The notes beneath the pieces were generated by a model. It had not been told where the DNA came from. It worked only from the letters and a program-made list of their open reading frames with translations, and ran no database searches. This document shows, one piece after another, positions 61,341-64,000 of a stretch of DNA of 64,000 nucleotides. The translations under genes were made by a program, and so were the position numbers. The DNA is from Acetobacterium malicum subsp. dehalogenans DSM 11527. GTDB taxonomy: Bacteria > Bacillota > Clostridia > Eubacteriales > Eubacteriaceae. The DNA lies in the NCBI RefSeq assembly GCF_000472665.1, contig NZ_AXAC01000015.1:1-64000 (forward strand). The letters are read 5' to 3'. The first letter of the stretch is position 1, and every line of letters begins with the position of its first letter.

Positions 61341-63147
61341 TTTTTTCTCTTTTCTTAATAAAACGTTTCAATTTCTTTTCGGTTTTTTTATGACCGGACA
61401 TAAAGGTCTTACGGGACGCCCGGTAAAATTTCAAGCCGCCGAAACTCATCGACAGTGCTTTGTTTTCCGGGCATTTATCGATGCATTCGCCGCACATAAT
61501 ACAGTCGACGGTGGTAACATCGGTCTTTTCCCGTTCGGTATAGATGGTTTTAATCCCCATCGGACAGGCTTCGTAGCAGGCCCCGCATTCGGTACAGGCC
61601 TGACAGTCTTTTTTAATGCGAAACAGCGAAATCTTGTGTCCCAACCCGATTAAATAACCGAGCGGGCAAATATTGCAGAAAAACCGACGTTTGAAAAAGC
61701 TGCCGATAAGCACTATGATCATGAAGAAGCCCCCTAAAAAAAGCGACACCTTAAAGCCGGCAAAGGCCGGAGACACGGTAATCGCCGGGCAAATGTCACA
61801 AAAATTGCCGCCGACAAAACTAAGTCCCAGAAATAACAGCAACAGCGTCCATTTGATCGGTTTTAAACGGCTGTAAAGTTTTTCGTTTAAGGACAATCCT
61901 TCAATTTTTAGACCCTGCCGGGTTTCGTGGGTGAGATCCTGAATCAGTCCCATCGGGCACAGGAAGCCGCAGATAAAGCGGCCCAGAACCACAATTGAGA
62001 ACAGCAGCGAGGCCAGAAAGATGCCAATCTCAGCCCAGCTCATATTGACCAGGGAATTTAAATGGGCCAGGGTATAACAACTGCTGGCAATCAGCTGATC
62101 CTGATTGATGGGACAGGCAAAAATCGGAATTTCGATATTGCCAACCCATTGGCCCAGCAGTTTACCGCCATAGATCAAGGCAAAGAAGCTGACAATCATG
62201 GTGCTCCAGCGTATCGTCATGAATCCGAATTTCCGCTGACCCTTCATCGTCCCCACCGGCCCCAAGCTCATTCGCCCATTGGCAAAGCGGCCCATTACCG
62301 GATCTTTTGTGACAATCCGGCGGCGCAGCCATAGACACAGGATGATGCCGACGGCCGAAAGCAGTACAATGATCATAAACGGCGTCAATGCCGCCAGATA
62401 TCGGTTGGAAAACAGAGTGTTGTCTTCAACCTGATAACTCATCTGATAGACGTTGTCACCATTGTCTGCGGCATAGGTAACCGTGATGCCGCTGCGAATA
62501 TCCAACAGTGACAAGCCTTCAATAACCCCCTCGCTATTGGTAGTTACCTGGCTTGTCCCGCTTCGCTGCGAGGTTAGCGTCACGGCTTGATCGGCCAGAG
62601 GCTCACCATCAAACTGCACACTGACTGTTGTCCGATCGGTGAAAATAATTTCCAGCGGAAACAGTTCATGTTCAAAGGTCGGCGGATTAGGCATATAACC
62701 TTGGGTAAATTCCATATCGGTTTTGGCTGCCAGATAAAGGGCTTCGGCGGTGCCATCACCATCAAGATCGGTGCTTTGTTGCGGCAGGGTGGCAATAAAG
62801 CTACCTAAATAATCCGGGCTCATCACCGCCATATTATCGGCGGTCATTTCGGTAACCCCGTTAACACTGAGCGCATAAATCATTGCGGCAGCTGCGTCCT
62901 GATTACTAACGGTGTTTAAAGTAACCTGGTTATTGTCATAACTGAAGTATAGCCTGCCGGTAGTGCTGGTCTGTTTGGCTTCCGCCTCGGCACTGACTGC
63001 GGTGGTCATCGTGTAGCCGCTGGCATCAGTACTGAACTGATAAAACACCAGATTATAGGCAGAGAATGACAGCAGCGTCAGCACTACGCAAACGAGCAAG
63101 ACCGCAGGGGTAAATATTTTTTTCATAGTGAGATCGTTTTTTTTCAT
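61321..63147 (-). CDS. membrane polyferredoxin, NapH/NosR-like, with an outside domain
   Basis: 608 residues. A signal anchor at 11-33, then about 215 residues outside the cell with a beta-sandwich-like stretch (VSVQFDGEPLADQAVTL). Membrane segments follow near 252-274, 312-328, 372-390, 432-447 and 465-483. Cytoplasmic cluster motifs: ICGFLCPMG (393-400), FCDICP (449-453), FCNICPLG (490-497), then CQACTECGACYEACP and CIMCGECIDKCP (515-560), two [4Fe-4S] ferredoxin sites. NapH/NosR proteins pass electrons from membrane carriers. It may feed the ATPase. The start overlaps the upstream paralogue gene by ATGA. Confidence 0.85.
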   Translation of the reverse strand: MKKNDLTMKKIFTPAVLLVCVVLTLLSFSAYNLVFYQFSTDASGYTMTTAVSAEAEAKQTSTTGRLYFSYDNNQVTLNTVSNQDAAAAMIYALSVNGVTEMTADNMAVMSPDYLGSFIATLPQQSTDLDGDGTAEALYLAAKTDMEFTQGYMPNPPTFEHELFPLEIIFTDRTTVSVQFDGEPLADQAVTLTSQRSGTSQVTTNSEGVIEGLSLLDIRSGITVTYAADNGDNVYQMSYQVEDNTLFSNRYLAALTPFMIIVLLSAVGIILCLWLRRRIVTKDPVMGRFANGRMSLGPVGTMKGQRKFGFMTIRWSTMIVSFFALIYGGKLLGQWVGNIEIPIFACPINQDQLIASSCYTLAHLNSLVNMSWAEIGIFLASLLFSIVVLGRFICGFLCPMGLIQDLTHETRQGLKIEGLSLNEKLYSRLKPIKWTLLLLFLGLSFVGGNFCDICPAITVSPAFAGFKVSLFLGGFFMIIVLIGSFFKRRFFCNICPLGYLIGLGHKISLFRIKKDCQACTECGACYEACPMGIKTIYTEREKTDVTTVDCIMCGECIDKCPENKALSMSFGGLKFYRASRKTFMSGHKKTEKKLKRFIKKREKNESDQE

Positions 63148-64000
63148 ACGGCTCTTTTTTCCTCACAATAGCGATTATGGGCTAACATTTCCATAAATGC
63201 TTCCATTCTGATTCGTAATTGTTCCACATCCTGATACTGATAATCGGTTTCCAGCCTAAATACCGGAATATTTGCAGTTCCAAACAGCTGTTCAAAACGT
63301 TCCAGTTCAAAATCATATTCAATCTGGCCTTTCAGCACATGAAAGACCACCCCTTCAATCCCACCCTGCTCCAGATACCAGCGGGCACTCTGATAAAGCA
63401 TCTCATTCTGGGCGTAGGCGGCTGAGCAATCATAGCGGTAATGGGTCTCGATGATGGCGGAAAAGGGATCTCGCTTACTGGCTTTGTGGCGGGTGCTGCT
63501 GGCGTATATTTTTTGAATACTGCTGTCCAGAGTGGCCCCGATTGTAAGACTAATGTCGCCAATCAGAAAGGGAATCTTATAATTGGGTAACACCACCGGT
63601 GAGCCCATCAATAAAACTTTGGGCTTGCTTGTGGCGGCCGCCGAGATCACCTGGCGGTTGGCCAGCAGTTCCAGATTCAGTTTGCGCAAATGGCCGCACC
63701 AGCCTTTGAGATCGGTGGTGTAATAATAAGAATTAAGCACCGCCATCCGCAAGGCGCCGGAGATCAGGCCGTCCTTTTGACGACAGACCTGGATAAAATC
63801 GCGCATCAGTTTCCGGGCCGTTTCGACCAGTTGGGTGGCCTGGACGAGGTTCTTTTTCGACAGCCGCCGCCCGGTATGGTCCGCCAGTTTTTCGCCCAGT
63901 TGCTCCATCTGACCCTGCCATTTAAGCCCGGCCAGGGGATCGCTTTTGTCCGGGGGAATATCCACGGTGACCACTTTTTTCCCGGCCGCCCGCAGCAGAT
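63144..64000 (-). CDS. second HgdB-type protein, C-terminal part (runs off the right edge)
   Basis: At least 284 residues; the open frame continues to base 64000, so the start lies beyond the window. It matches the C-terminal half of the protein at 59961: GSPVVLPNYKIPFLI, then VEQLRIRMEAFMEML. The equivalent of C396 is replaced: GVVFHVLKGQIEYDFE has Gln in place of Cys. So this paralogue probably lacks one cluster ligand or binds something different. It is the most upstream gene visible in the operon and overlaps the polyferredoxin gene by ATGA. Confidence 0.85.
   Translation of the reverse strand, partial: LLRAAGKKVVTVDIPPDKSDPLAGLKWQGQMEQLGEKLADHTGRRLSKKNLVQATQLVETARKLMRDFIQVCRQKDGLISGALRMAVLNSYYYTTDLKGWCGHLRKLNLELLANRQVISAAATSKPKVLLMGSPVVLPNYKIPFLIGDISLTIGATLDSSIQKIYASSTRHKASKRDPFSAIIETHYRYDCSAAYAQNEMLYQSARWYLEQGGIEGVVFHVLKGQIEYDFELERFEQLFGTANIPVFRLETDYQYQDVEQLRIRMEAFMEMLAHNRYCEEKRAV

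Noticed and set aside
1-64000. tRNA, rRNA, insertion sequences and CRISPR repeats
   Set aside because: None was seen. No regularly spaced repeats, transposase-like frames, or clover-leaf-type stretches were recognised on reading both strands.

Overview
The window looks like chromosome of a strictly anaerobic homoacetogen, most likely Acetobacterium or a close relative in the Eubacteriaceae. The basis is inference from content: formate-tetrahydrofolate ligase, a methyl-THF methyltransferase, a corrinoid-protein/UroD methyltransferase operon, ferredoxin-type and double-cubane-type enzymes, and AT-rich intergenic DNA with Firmicutes-style ribosome binding sites and sigma-A promoters. No rRNA, tRNA, insertion sequence, phage gene or CRISPR array was seen.

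Layout. 1-0.3 kb: the start of a methyl-THF:corrinoid methyltransferase that runs off the left edge. 0.9-5.1 kb: a zinc-ribbon protein, an esterase, a PAS-GGDEF-HD-GYP protein and a PadR regulator. 5.4-28 kb: a large arsenic/thiol region with ArsM, a SigZ-like sigma factor, two ArsD, ArsA, a HesB-like protein, lipoamide dehydrogenase, two arsenate reductases, an ArsP-type permease, an MFS carrier, three ArsR regulators, a TauE-type exporter and a radical SAM/SPASM enzyme. Inside it lies a compact operon (17.5-19.8 kb) coding a stand-alone HdrA N-terminal domain, a 2[4Fe-4S] ferredoxin, a DGC-GcvH fusion and two DGC proteins. A divergent ArsR gene and a fourth DGC-like protein lie opposite. 21.8-25.1 kb: Nudix, thioredoxin-like, stress and CcdA/thioredoxin genes. 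28.2-38.7 kb: a chemosensory operon (CheA, CheW, MCP, CheB, CheD, hybrid kinase, response regulator, HD-GYP). 38.7-44.2 kb: TetR, a flavoprotein, a flavodoxin and a clostripain-like lipoprotein. 44.5-51.6 kb: fhs and a methyltransferase operon (transporter, corrinoid protein, UroD-type methyltransferase, second transporter). 52-57.7 kb: GNAT, a nuclease-helicase, a YgbA-type protein and an SOS-type DNA polymerase IV with its small partner. 57.8-64 kb: an operon with two HgdB/double-cubane-like proteins, their ATPase activase, a NapH/NosR-like membrane polyferredoxin, a CcdA-like protein and a Cys-rich membrane-anchored protein. It runs off the right edge.

How the genes work together. Four arsenic/thiol transcription units share one promoter design: TTGACA, 16-17 bp or slightly less, then a TATCAT-like -10 element, overlaid by an inverted repeat built on TTCATATGA. 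This suggests one ArsR-type regulon. Two other promoter families each occur twice. One precedes the methyl-THF methyltransferase and the corrinoid operon. The other precedes fhs and a GNAT gene and carries an upstream inverted repeat at exactly the same distance in both.

The two best candidates for an undescribed system are the DGC/lipoyl/HdrA-N operon, possibly a lipoyl-based thiol or arsenic redox relay, and the double-cubane/polyferredoxin/CcdA operon at the right end, possibly membrane-linked ATP-driven electron transfer. Both functional readings are inference. All calls are from reading the sequence; no database search was run.
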